In this document: piece after piece, positions 23,631 through 38,600 of the stretch
Numbering within the stretch: the stretch's first letter is position 1
Layout: each line of letters opens with the position of its first letter
Origin: Hirudinaria manillensis
Taxonomy: Eukaryota; Annelida; Clitellata; Hirudinida; Hirudinidae
NCBI GenBank assembly: GCA_034509925.1
Contig: CM067530.1
Span: 4,914,501 to 4,978,500 of the forward strand
Length of the DNA: 64,000 nucleotides
Direction of reading: 5' to 3'
The notes under the pieces: model-generated
Told to the model about the DNA's origin: nothing
What the model saw: only the letters and a program-made list of their open reading frames with translations
The model's database searches: none
Program-made: the position numbers and the translations under genes

Positions 23631-26600
23631 TTAAGTAGTCCAATCATCATCTGACTGGTCCATTGGGAGTGTCTGCTTCATTTCATTATAAAGGCTTTTT
23701 GCATACCTTATGTGTTGCACAACCTGATATCAGCATAAATCCATACTTAGATAAAACCATGATTAAAGTTTAAATAAAACTTGCTACCTCTTCAGCTATG
23801 CTCTCACAGTCACATCTAACCAAAGGACTCTTCTTTGCATCTCCAGTCAGCAAAGCATTAGTAGCATCATCCTTCATGATCACTTTTATGTAACATTTGT
23901 CCTCTGCAATTAAATAACAAAGTTTTTTTTTAATTTGAAAATTTATTTCAGATTGATTTGGTAAATAATTGCATTTACAGCATTGCCAACCTTTGGTCAT
24001 CCAGTGACACCCAATAAGACTTTCATAAGAAACTTGTAAAATAACATCGTTTATATTTTTCATAAAATAAATCTTCCGGTTGGAAATGAGAACTTGAACA
24101 CTTTCATTTTCATTACCCATTTGTAATTTGTATCTGGCTACAAACCTATGAATAAAAAAAATTGTGGTTTTTTTTAAAGTGCTTTACATGGATAGAGCAT
24201 AATAAAAATCTCACATTTCAGTATGGATGCTGTGATTCTGTTGGAAAAGGAAATTCTGAGCCTCAGCATGATAAGCTGAATAGGAAGGAAGAAGCCCACA
24301 CCTGCCATAGCAACATCTGGGCTCTCTGATCCTGGAGGGCTGCTTATAATAATAACCTTTACTAGTATCTCTGAGAGTGTTTGCTGCACCTGAAGTCAAG
24401 TCCAGAACACCTGCAACAGGCTTTGTTAGTGTCCCTACGAAACCCTTTGCTAGCCCACTGGCAAACCCCTAAAAAGCAAGCAATTCATTGTAGCAATTGA
24501 GTAAGTTAACCACAAAGCACATACCGTTATTCCACTTTCTGCTGCTCCGTGATAGGCTTGGGTGGGAATTGAAACCATAGCTCCATAAAGACCATGCCAA
24601 AAGCTGTTAATTCCAGCTTTCAAATGATCAGCTCCACCATTTCTGCATTTTTGGAGAATCTGTTGCCTCTGCACCTGATGATTTTTGTCCATAGTAGCTT
24701 TACCAACTGTGTCGGACAATGTCCCGCTAACCTGGAAACAAAATTCCGTGGAATGCCAAATTATTACATTTGTCTTACAGAAAAATTGATCAAAAAACCA
24801 ATGAAACTCTCACAGTACTGCCAACCTTTAGCAACTTTTGGCAAAAATAAGAAGTAAAATATATAAATGCCCATCTCAATTCAAATTTAATGAGATTTAC
24901 TTAAGATGGCTGAACATCATGATGTATACAAGGTAAATAAGACTACTAAATATTTTTAACAGACAAATCAAATTGCATAGCTGTTTCATGCTATCTCTTA
25001 GTTTGCAAATCACCAGTTTATAAGATGGCTGAACATCATGATGTATACAAGGTAACTAAGACTACCAAATATTTTTAACAGACAAATCAAATTGCATAGC
25101 TGTTTCATGCTATCTCTTAGTTTGCAAATCACCAGTTTATAAATAAAAATTATGAAAAAGAACCTTTTAAATAAATGTATTAGTCTCTTTGCTAAATTTT
25201 ACATTTTTTTAATGGATTTAAATTTTGCAAATGCTAAATAATTTGAATGTACTGTTAATTAGTTGTTTTGCAAACTAAGATGTAAAATGAAACAGCTGTG
25301 TAAATTAAATTAAAAAAATATTTATTGAAAAATCCACCTTTGCAACGGAATTTGTAGCTCCTTTTGTCACATTCTTCAAGAGTCCACCAACATTACCTTG
25401 TAAAAGACACTGAACTCCCTCTGCCATATCACTAAACAAACCAAGAGGATTTCCCAAAAAATCGACAGAGCCAAGGATTTTGGCAGCTTGTCCCAATACC
25501 TCATTTGTGTAATGCAATTTTATAGATTCCATTAAAAAATTTACTGTTTCAAACAAATGACACTTCATAAATGTGTCTACAAATAAAGAGTCCACATTTA
25601 GATAATTTAATTTACAATTCCAATATTATGCATTTCTAAAACCTCACCAAGCTCTACTTGGGCGTCTTCAAACCTGATAAGAGGAATACGTAAAGACCTC
25701 TTAATAACTTTCAGGTCGGGAGTGAGGTCATCAGCTGTGAGGACACTTAAACTAATACTGCACTGAAATATTTTGAACATTTCAAAATAATATCTTTTGA
25801 ACTCGGGAAGAGTTGCAACCACGGAGGACCTGAATCAATTAAAACAAATAATAATACTCCAAGGGCATTCCATGTCAAATCATCTACTCATCCTATGCCT
25901 TATTCACTTATTTTGAATTTATAGCTGGAAGGAATTAATAAATGTTTATGTTCATTAGTTGTGGATGCTCTTTCAAGCTGTTCTTGAACTCCTGGTTGCA
26001 CCAAGCCTTACACCACTGTAATCCCAAGAATTGAGAGGGCTTGGTCCATTTATATAGTGCAGGGACTCTCAAATTATGGCCCTTGGCAGCATACCAAGCT
26101 TATTATTGCAGCCTGCCAAATCATTTTCTGGTTTGTTTTTATAGTCCATTAGTCACTTAATCACTTAATCCCTTGACTTTTTCTTAACTTTCTTCATAAA
26201 TTCCCATTATTCCTGGCTTATAGGATTTAAACAACAATTTTGTTATATTGAATTATATTTTATGTTTATGTATGGTTTGCAAATATTTGATATTTGTTTG
26301 TTATGATTTTCAAATATTTGATCTTGCAAGGCTTGGGAACCACAGGACTTTTGAATGTGTCCCCTTGTATCAATTCTGAAGACCAGGGATAGAACCATCC
26401 TAGAGATGCAAGATTGATTGAGGAGCTAAACACTCAAAATTTCAATAACTAAGTGCCCAATAGCTTAGCTAAACATAAATAATCCTTTCGACATTCAAAA
26501 TATTTTTAGAATTTATGAATCATACTCAAAGTTTCTTGACAAATAATTGATACAAAAAACTTCTATTGCCAAATGATAATTTGAAAATGAATACCTGGCA

Positions 26601-29600
26601 GATGCAAACTGACATTCACTAATATCAATGTCAGTATGTTGTTTAATCTGAAGGAATAGCAATAAACGCCATAAAATTTTTTCTTCAATTTGAATGTTTA
26701 TAGGTTTGACAGAAATCAGGAATTGCTGAAAAAAGAAAGATGTTATCCAGATTTACATTTTTTTGTTTGTCAAATGCTGTGATGACAAAGTTATTGAAAA
26801 TGAAGCTAAGGCATACTTAAAATTGCTCACCTTAAATATTTGAGCATTCCAGTTATGACTTGAAACTTTATGGGCACAAATATGTAGAACTGGCTTTCCA
26901 TCACAGTCAGAAATCTTTTTGTTTGTTGGAGATGCAAACAACAAGACAGGTCTTTGTGATCCATGGCATTGATTATCAATCTAGGATAATATGCAGTTAT
27001 CTTTGAATTGAATTGAAGCAAATATTATCAATAAGTGAAGAATTAAATGGAGAATTACAAATAATTTGTAAGTCCATTTACAATTTGCATTTAATTTAAT
27101 TGTTTTGACATAAATTTCTACAATCACTGTTTTAGGTTTTTATTATGCCATCTTTAAAGGGTACTGCCCTTTGGCAATTTACAACATATTTACATTTTAT
27201 AAAATTTATTTTAAATATCAATTTTTTAGTTTACAATTTTAAATTTCAAAATAAGTGAAATTCAACATTAAATTGGGGTGAGGATTGACAAAATAGCTAG
27301 TAATGCTTCATGCAGCAATAATAGCAACTGCCAGAATAATGTGTCTGCAATCACTGCCTGCATCATTAGGGAAGCGCATATGAAAATGGACTAACGGTGT
27401 ATTTTCAGTAACAAATTCAGTACAAATAATTATATGACTATTATTACACAACTTTTTTAACATTCTCATACACTGTAATTTATTTTTGTCTTGCATTGCA
27501 TTGTGTAATGTATGAATTACAAATGAGTTAAAAGGCTAAGGACTAAAGTTATCAGTTAACTAATGTGGACAATTTGACTTTATGATAAGACTATGCAAAT
27601 GAAATTAATAACAAACCTGAAAGTCTTTAACATCAATTTGCAAAATTTGATCAGTTTCAGAAACTGAGCACTCAACCCTAACAGTCTTTAAGAAGATGTA
27701 GAGAAGCTCTTGAGGTGTTTCATCCACCAAAGAAATACCAAATCCAGGCAAATCGATCGACACCTTAAAATAAGTCATCAAAACCAATGTTATCACAAAA
27801 CATCACAGTTGCAAAATTACATCATTAACATATTAACACTTTATGAGAAATATCACAATAACAATTGCTTTACAACGAATTTTTGTACCTCCAATTTCAT
27901 GCCATGTAGAAGAGATTTTTTGCATTTAATTTCTCCACTTTTATGTTCAGAACCATCATAATTGCCAGTTGTCAAGGAAGGTTTCTTTCTTTTTTCTTGT
28001 ACTAAAACCCAATCATTGACCATCTGTCCCTCATAGCTCTAGCAATGAAATAGATAATTGAGTTATCACATGACATTTTTGTTATCTTTGCTTGAGCATC
28101 ATAAAAGCATAATTGGTTTTAATTTGAAATAACAAGTGACTTCTGTGATCACATTCAAAATAATTTATATTTCAACACAAGATTATTATTGAATAATCCT
28201 TCCACAATTATTTTTAGATTGTTAGACCCTTCCCATCAGTATAAGAAATGCAAATAAGATGTATAAATAAGATCATTCAGAAATAAATTTAAAAACAATC
28301 CAACCTGTTGCAAAACATCTGTGATTTGAAGAACCCTCGTTGGACCATCGTTTAACACCTTGACACATAAAAATCCTGAACCAGGTTGTAATTTTTCTCT
28401 GTGAATTGACATTTCTGGAGGTACCGAGCCACTTGACAATTTTCGGGGTCCCAGGATGACCTCGGCTCCTTAGAGGAAATGGAGAACAGTGCTAATGGAA
28501 CGCATTTATATATTTTTTGCTACGAATCAACTCTTACCATTCCGAAGACCTTCCTGCCCGTCTCTAACTTGCAAACAGAGATTCTTTCTGTCTCCACAGC
28601 AAAGATAACCATCCTAAATAAAAAACAATTAAATAAAATAAGATTTTAAAAAATCTAATGATTCCAAAGTTTCAATACTCACCACAAACTTCCAAGTTTG
28701 TGTCGAAACTCTCTTCTCATCAGGCTTCCTTAAAGTCAGTGCCATTTCTTTTGTGGGTTGCAAAGCAATGTCTTTTATGTCCAAGACATAAACCGTAGAA
28801 GTTGAAGATAAGCTTGAAAAGGAGGAGGAGGAAGAAAACGAGGACGTCTTTTTACGACCGGGTTCTTTTGGAGCTGATGATCCTTCGTGCTCCAATAATC
28901 CTTTGCTTGTCATGCGCCACAATTGAGATCGCTTCCCAGCCTCCTAACAAAACAAATATACAAATAAAATAACTAGTGAAATTTTAAGAAGCACATCAAA
29001 TTTATCAGATACAAAAATTTATTTTTTGTAATTCTATTGAGCTATTTCTCCTTTAGAAGAGGTGCATCTGGACTTAAATGACTTGCTACAATTTAATTAT
29101 TTTTGATAATGTTATCAAAATATTAGCAATACAACCTTCCTTTTCAAAACTACAATCCCTGGAGAAACAACATCCAACACCAATTCTTGGCCAGATGAAT
29201 CCTGAGTTATTGAAGCTGCATTCCATGCGTGATGTCGGCTGATTGACAATATTAAAAATGGATATTACAAACTGTTTTATTGCAAACTCGTGCATTTGTC
29301 ATCTTAAAACATAAAATTAATAGTTCTTAATTGGCATTCTAATTCCATTTCATAATTGTAATCATCAATGCAAATCATCAACAAAATCAACCTTTGGAAG
29401 GTGCTGGAGAAGGCAATGTATATGAAGTTTTCATAGCATAATCTGTCTGAATCTCCCAGTTTCTTCATGTCATAAGAGGAACTTGTCCCACTGGGTACTC
29501 TGACAGTTATGTTTCCAGGCAATGTGGGTTCATCCCAGGCATAAGGAACTTCAGTTTTTATGAATAATCGTTTCATGTATTAAGCACCAAATAAAATAAA

Positions 29601-32600
29601 ATGCTAAAATTCTAAGAACTGAATCATGATTTCTATATTAAATATATATTATATTATATCAATAGTAGGTACTCAAAATCCTCTTCTATAAGTTGCTGGC
29701 ATCCAAGTCATTCACAAGCAAAGGTAAAGGCAGACAAGGCATGATGAAAATAAGACAGAATGTTTTGTAGGCAGCAAGCATAATTAGAAAGAAGTTAAAG
29801 CCACTGGTGATTGGAAAGTCTAGAAATCAAGATGTTTCAAAAACTTCACATTGAGTAACATCATTTTTTGAAACCCCCAACAATTCAGAAATTTTGAAAA
29901 TTGTGGTTTTGGACAAAAAGTTGATGATGGCATTTCGGAACTTGAAAATGAGTAGGAGACATTACAGAGTGAATTTGTCTCTTCTTCCAGATGTGACTTT
30001 TCAGGAGTTCATTTCAATGGATAAAGGAAGTGAAAAAGTGATAATAGTGATAATGATTTTGAAAATGAAAAATTCCCTAATGAACCTCCAGATATTCATC
30101 CAGATATTACAACTATTTCTCACAAAGAAGCTTAGAGCATGACCCATCAGTTACTAATTTATTGTCTTTCGATATGATGTGATATTTCAATGGATTTATC
30201 TAAAATTCAAGATAAGATCTGGAAGGCATGATTGAAAGACACAGAAAAGGCCAAACAAGCTCCAATCTTGACATTTTGTTAATAAAGTTAATTTCTGTGT
30301 TTTACTGTTTTTCATGAAATATTGTTCAAAATCAATTTTAGATGTCCATATAGGCAGGTTTTGATGTAATTAACAAGACTAAGGGAGTGACAGTCAGGCA
30401 AATCCTTGTAGGGTTACATAAAGGTAATCAGGGAGGCAACATCAGAGGAAGATATGCAAAGTGTTATTCCAATTTGTGCTTCTTCCAAGATTACTGTGTC
30501 TAATGACTATGAGATTCGTGCACCTACATTTGAGAGATTAACAAAGAAAGTTATATGGCTTGGGTTAACTCTAGACATGCCAGCTGATAATCCTCCATGG
30601 AAATAGCACAAATTTATGATCATTTCTAATAGAAGTTAGAGAGAATGGATTGGTTGGCAGCTCATTCATCACTCCAATCAATCTATTGGATCCTTGGAGA
30701 GATCTAAGACAATGATAAGAATGTCAGTTAGCAGAGGCAAATCATGCTAGATTTTAGAGATGAGAAGATGTGAGCAATGCTTGTATGTAAACTTGTATGG
30801 TCTGGTTGATGGAGAAAATACACAAAGCCTACACAAAGCAGCATAAAACATAAACCAATTTCTCCACCTTCATTATAAGCTGATGAGTAAGTGAATAATT
30901 TCCTAAGTATGGAAGACAACTTAAAATAAAATGCCAAGTGTCATAGATATTAAAAGGTCACCAAGTCTTTAATAAACATAATAAATGGAAACTTAATAAA
31001 AAGTAAAAGAGGTTGAATAAACGATTAATCAAAGACTGCCCAACTAACAAATACAATTGCCTCACCAGCACAATTATTTTGTGCTGAAAGTCAGTGTTTC
31101 CCCGTAGCTAAGCCCCATTGTTATAAACATTTTAGCTCTGAATGCAGCAATATCATGCAACATCTTAGCAATTTCAAGTCTGATTATACAAAAATCTATA
31201 ACAAATCCAAGAATTCATACTTGATGTCTTTGGCTTAATGCAGGTCTGAAATCTTGGGCCATCCACATTACTCTGGTTGAAAATTATGGGAACCTGAAAT
31301 TCAAGCAAGATATAAAAGTATCTGACAAATGATGAGCCATCTAAAATCATACCTCAGCAAAATTGTCAATTCGATAAGGAGGAGGCATAAGTGTTGCATC
31401 GGTGAATACAACAAAGAAGGTGGCTCCCACCAAAATCACATCGACGTGCACAAAGAAGCAGGTGTTTGTGAAACTCCTGTTAAAGTTTACTTAGAATTAC
31501 CTCATTTTAATTGCATTAATAATAAATTCAAACCTCATGTTGATATGAAATGAATCCACTTTGTCAATTAAGAATCCTCCTGACCAATGGCATTTTGTAT
31601 GATCTAGAACCCTCACACATAACAAAGTATCCAAGTCTACCCTTGGCCAATGGAATGGGAGCACACAATTTGGGAGAGCACAGAGAGATTTCACTGAGAC
31701 ATCCTAAAAAAATAATGAGGTTCTTCATTTTTTAAACATATTTGCATCCTTAATAAAAAAAAGGAATGAAAATAATAAATCTATTCACTAAAGTGAGAAA
31801 TACATTTAAAAAAATAAATGATCATTAATTTTCTGAATAATAAAAGCAAACCTGTTTTAATGTTTGATGTCTTTGGGCAAATGCTAGCTTATAGCTTGTC
31901 CTGTTATCAAGCTGATACCTGGGTGTGAAGGTTACTATGCTAGTGTCCGAGTATCTGCCCTTGCCTAGATGCACCTCTATCCCGATGTTATACACCCTAA
32001 CAGAAACCAAGCTCATCTAAAAAATCTCTAAAAAATGATCATCCATGAAAGTTTTGCATCTTACCAATCAGGTCTTGATTGCTGGGCAACTCTAACTTGT
32101 CTTACTGTCACACCTCTCTCTAGCATGAACCTTGGACACCTGTTCTCAACAACATTCGTGGAACTTAATTGTTTTGGACATTCACATATGACAGACAGAT
32201 CAAACTAACCAAAGAGGAGTGGTTCCTTCGGGATGAAGAAAATTACCTACTCTCATTGTGCAACTGAAAAAAAATTATGGGTAATCTATTAGTTTCCATA
32301 AAAATGTCTGAATATTCAATCAAATTAATTATGACAAATAAGTCACTTTTAAAGCCACAAAATATATATATATATATATATATAAGCATTTAATAAGAGA
32401 TTCTAAATCATAAAAAAACTGCATTAGAAATAGATATGCAGAATTTGCTATAACAATTCAAAATGCATTTCCTTCAGGAAGTTATCATAAATAAAAAAAG
32501 CTTTTTTATTAAAAATCTAAAACTAACAGTTCAAAGAGGGATTTATCAGAAAATGAAAATAAAAGAGGAGTGACACTGCGTGCAATTTCATGCTCAGCAA

Positions 32601-35600
32601 ACTGCCCTGCAGCCAGGTTTGACTCGTGTTGTTTGAATAATAGAGGCAGTCCAGACTTATTTACAAGCCAATATGGAGCAGATATTGATATCTGAAAAAT
32701 TATTTAACTCATATTAATTCACTTACATTCATATAAATTATATTATTGAATCAAGTTTTTCATTTAATTTGTAATGATCTATAAATTAATTTTTTGTGAT
32801 TTACAATGATCAAAATATGTATATGGTTGAAAATTTTAATTGTCACAATAGCAACTTGAGAATGATCATGTTACATTTTGGTCAGGAGCTGAACATAAAT
32901 CTATAATTTCAGAATCTCAACACAAAGCAACTCTAGATTACAGTTTCTAGAAAATATCACAATCTTAATTTCAATAATTAAACACATATCGCAATAAGTT
33001 CACCTTTAAACAGCAATTTACTAAAAATAAAAAAGCACACAAATGACTTACTTTGAGAGCACCCCCAAGTCCAGCTTTAATGGACACATTGAGACTCAGA
33101 GGTCTATCATGATTATCACATACAACAAGTAATACTTTATTATCAGAGGTTCCAACTGGAATAATAAAGTCTTGGCATTTGGGAAAACTTTCAAGAGTAA
33201 GGTTGAAGACCAGATCCTTGCAAAGGTCAACCTGTTTTAGATGAATTTTAGATGCTATGACCGAAGGGAACAAAGGCAAATGTTGGAAAGAGAAACTGCT
33301 TTTTATTCACCTCTAGAATGCTCACAATCTTGCCCGGTTTCACAGAAATGCGAGGTCGCCATGGTGATCCGACATGTTTCAGGGCACATGTCATTTCAAT
33401 TGGAAGAAGATTTTCAATCCTCAGAGGTGCCAATATTGTAATCACATGACCTATAAATTTATTGGATTTTTAATAATATGTCTCAAAATTTTTATAATTT
33501 TAAAATATTTGACCTGGTTGAATCAGCTGAGAGGAAGGATGAAGAGAAGAAGGGGAGGAAGATCCGAACCTGAGGAAGTTCTCATCTGGAGGAAAACCCT
33601 GCCTTTTCACAGACACGCAAAACCTTAGGGAGAATACATGTGTCAGTGCAAATTCAAGGAACATGCAGGATCATATAGTAGAGACCTGTAACTCTCTTCT
33701 CCACTTGTCATTGAGCAGCAGACATTAAAAAAATTCAAACCATCACCAGAAGAACTGACACTTTGCCAATTGATTGGTGTAATGCACCAATCAACCATCG
33801 AATTCATGGGGCGCACCCATATTTTTGAGAACACAAAATTCAGTGGCACAGGAGATTTTGAATATGGCTTCACTCTCATTATATTAACCTTTGCTAGAAA
33901 TATTTAACCCACTCTTTAAAAGTGTTTCATCTTTAAGGGATAAACGAGTAATAGCAAACCAGTAAGAAGGCTCTCAAGTTTTACTTCTATGTGATCCTTG
34001 AGCATATTGTTAATGAGAAGGGCAGACCTGACCGTTACTATCTTCTTGGCACTGCCCTCTATTGCTACATCAAAAACTAGTCTGGCACATGGCTTTACTT
34101 GAAACTGGAAAAATGAATACTAGTCTAGTTAAGAGTGAATAATCAATACTAACATGAGAATGAACTAACAATCTTTGAAGTTCTGTCAATGTCAGGATCA
34201 GCATGTCTAAAATATGTTCCGACTTTATCAATAGATACAGGAGAAATGTCTTTCCAACCATCAACTTTTAAAGCAATCTGATGAATTGTCAGGTCATGGG
34301 AATCCTGTGATTTTAAATTTTGCATCAATAAGTTGATATTTAAAAGTTCCTTCCTTGCTGTTTAGTTTGCATCAGTAAATGTTTATTTTAATTTCAAACA
34401 CATTCTTTTAAGCATTTAAATCCACTTGAATTTATTCTTTAATTCTCTAGTCTTACAATTTCATAGCACTTGACATTCAAAGTACCATAGTAAACCAACT
34501 TTGTGTCTAATTTTGTCCCTCTCAGCAACAAGAAAAGACATTTCAGTGCCACTTGTCACTTTTCTCCAGATACAAGACATTCCAGTGTCTTCATCAAATG
34601 ATTCATTTAAATATCTGACAAAAACAGAGAAGAAATTGAAGTCATTGAATCCTTTATAACTGTTATTTACTATTATTATTATTATCAATGCCATAATTAT
34701 TAAGGTATTGCAAATTTATTGTTGTAATCATCAACTTGGTAGATGAATGTTAAGCTTTTGAATGATTATAATATCCAAATTTAGCCAAACCAGTCATAAA
34801 AATAATATTAAACAACCTCGATGGTGAACTGGAAACAGTTGTAAAATAAACATCAGATCCCACTTGGTTCCTGAGTGCATATGGGATGAAAGGGACTCGT
34901 CTTCTTGAGTTATAATGCATGTCACTGCTAAAATATTCAAGGCTTTAAGGGAATCTTAAAGTGCCAATATCAAAGAAACTAACTTGAAGTCACTCATCCA
35001 TTTAACCATTGTTTTAGAATAAAGATCAATTAGAGTTCTTGTGATGTTAATGTTGAATATCCCAGCTGGAGAAGATGCTGAAATGCAACACAAACAAATG
35101 ATTTCCAGAACTTCTGCCACAATAACATTCTTCACCAACCTTTTATATCCATATATACACTCTTGTCATCATTTGTTATATCCTTTTGCCATTCCAGGAT
35201 ACATCTTAAACAAATTACTGATTAGCTTCTTCTTGGCTTATTAGAGCAATATTTATGCAATAATGAAAATATTATGACACACCCCCATTTTTCGATGAAA
35301 GGTTCCCAGCCCGAGAGTGACCTGTTGTAATAATCTCCGTAAAGTTTAAATTGTGCTCTTCCTTGGATGCATGGCACTATAGTATAGAGAATGTAAATAT
35401 CGGTCACAACAAGTTCCATGAGAGGAACATCAGCATCCAAACAATCATCAATGAGGCAAAGAGATATGCTTCCCTCTTTTAGCTGCAAATAAGGTTATTG
35501 ATGACTTATTAATCTTGTACATTATCAATGCATTTAGTCTACAGACTTCAAAGCCTGATATGTTGCAAAGGAGATGTTGGAGAGAATTCATATTGCTAAG

Positions 35601-38600
35601 AGGAACAGCATGGCTGTTTAGCCAAGCCATTGCATCATCCATGCTTCCTTTGCATGTCAACAGTGCTTCCTGACAATCTTCCTTGCTAAATCCCAATTCT
35701 TGCAACTTGGTTACCATTGGATCTTTGCAATAATAAATTAAAATAAGAAATATAATTGTGATAAGAATAATAATATGTTAATAGAAATATTTCAAATTTT
35801 CAAAGCATTTTTCTACCTGAAACAATGTTCATGCCTTGTGAGACTTTGTTTGCTTGTGATACCTGTTTAGGCATGGAATCAATGATGGCAACGAAGAGTT
35901 TGATGTCGTTGTATGACAACCGGACACTCAAGTTGTTAAAGCTCACCTGATAAATTTAATTTGAAATTTATGAGGTGTACAAAAATCAAACTTTCACTTA
36001 TCCATTTTCAACTGGTTACATTTGTTTGTACAATACAAGTACTATTATAGTATAATAAATATTTTATGAAGCCATCTTACAAAATTTCTTGTTATTTGGT
36101 GAATATAATGCATTGAGTATGTTTGTTTACATTATTTTCTTAATGCTTAAAAAATAGATTAATACATTTAGAAATAACATAAATAACACTCTGTCAAATA
36201 TATATCAGAACTACCATTTTTTAATGATAACACATCTAATTTGCCATGAAAATTACTTAAATTTTAGTATGTTGCATAAATAATAAAGTTTAATAAAGCA
36301 TTTAAAGTTATTTAATGAGATATTATTTTCACATTAATTCAAGAATCTCAAAAACATGTTTTTATGACACTCAAAAAATGATAAGAACTTAGCATTGAGT
36401 CAATAATAATGTCAACAATATATTTTTTGACAAGGTAAGTCTTTTCAATGCAAAGTTTCACTTTTTCTATAATATTTAAATTACCCATCATTAAACTATT
36501 GCTAATAAACTAAAAATATGTTTTTCTTAAATGTTCCACATTTATGTATTACTTAAAGTTACTTTTAAACTCATATTAACTACTACCTACATTAACTACT
36601 ACTAATATTATTAACAATGTAAAATAGATTTATAGATCCTCTGTAAATCCCTTCCTATTGTGTCGTAAAAAATCACACACTTTTACATAATTTAAAATTT
36701 TTAAGTGGAACTTTAATCTTGGACTTTAATTGTGTAACAAAGCTTTATTTTTATTTTGTCATCATTTTAATAATGTTATTTTCTCTTATAATTAGACCAA
36801 AAAAGAATATTAAACTAATATTAAATCATAAACTTTGCTTTTGGTAACATGATAACTATCAACAAGTCCAAACTTTGTTCAATGTTTTCTTTGTGTAATG
36901 CCAAAATTTATATAAATGTTGTTTGATGGTTGACAATTTGCACAAAGTATGCAGTTTCTATAACCTTCAAAATATATAAACAAATATGTGGCTCCCCAGT
37001 CACGAAGGAAAAAGGTTTAGCCCTTTACAAAATATAGTTGAATATCTACTTTTTAAAGTGGTCACTTCAAAATTTGTTTTAGTTAAGTTGCATTTATGTT
37101 ATACACTCTATGAATTATATTATGTAATTTATAAATAAAAATTAAGTTCAATTACTTCAAGGACTGGCATGACCCTTCTTTCCTTAGGAGTTGCTTCTAA
37201 TAAGCCAATTGATCTCTGGGAATTCTTGTCAACGATATTGTTGTTCAATTCAAAAGTTAGCAACATTGGATCAATGATGGAAAGAGCAGTCTCGTCTTCA
37301 GCAGCCATGCAGCACGAATAAACTTCAACATTTTGCAGACTGCAAGAAAGTGGTCTTTCAGAATCGGGCTTGTAGACAATCACAGTTGTTCCCTAAAAGT
37401 GAAGATCTTCATATAGTCTACTGAATGCATGGAGCAAATTTCAACTGACCTTTATTATGACTGCATTGGTATCTCGTTCTCTGGAATCTTCAACAACCAC
37501 CAGCTCCGTGTTGCACATATTCAAAGTGAACTCAAACTTTCTTCTTGGTTCCTATTTTAAAAAAATCATCTAAATCTAGAAAAATGTTCCTAAGCACATA
37601 GATAAATAGGCAAAGACACAATCTAGATACTTCAATACTTCTGCTTACCAAGTCATTTACACTTATCCTCTTGGTTAGGATGCTCCCTTGACAAGTTGAA
37701 CTCATACCATGATATTCTGGATCTTTAGCTTTTTCTTTAAAAAATAAAGATATTTTAACAGAGTTCAGATATAAAACATCAAGTCAAACCTTTCTCAAAA
37801 GGATCATCAGGTCCGGATTGAATAAAATTCTTAGTTGCTAACAACCAATCAAAAATACCCATAAGTCTCATATCGTTCAAAAGCACATGATACTTTTCAT
37901 ATTCTTTGTTCATTCTATATCTCACTTCCAGCCTTAGTGTATCTACACCATCTTTGTTCTCTGATGAATTCAGGATTCCAGAGAAAACATTAGGTCTCAG
38001 ATTAGCAGGAGAATCTGGTGTTAATTAAATCTTCCTTTTCAAATACTTGACAAAATTTGCAAATTAGTTAATTATTACCAATATATCTTGTGTCAACAAA
38101 GTTGATTTCCTGACATACAAGGCCTATGTCTTTAGATTGATCGGACATGCTCTCAAAATGCAAGTTAGATTTCACAAGGTCAAAGAGAGCAAGAGGTACT
38201 TCTGTCATTTGTTTGTTTGCATCACTTTGTGGTGAAGGAGATGTTTCAGATTGGATCAACTCGATTTGAACATTGTCCAAGTCAATGTCTATGCTCAAGG
38301 ACACGTGCAACTCACCACTCAATACAGTCTGCAAAATAATACAAAGTTAAATTATTAATCTAATTAAATGCAAGGCAGCAAGAAAAAATACAAAGGCAGA
38401 TACATGTGTTTTTGGGTCTTTGAGGTGAGACATAAGTTGATATTGAAATTCTGCTAATTGCTCTCCAAAGTTGTGAGCCAACAAGCCTCTAATAAGTTTG
38501 TATTGGTCACTGTTCAAAGACATTTGCACTGATGATAATTGGGCTTTAATGCTGAGGTCGCTGACTGATTTGTTGAAATCTCCATCAAGATTTCTTTCCA

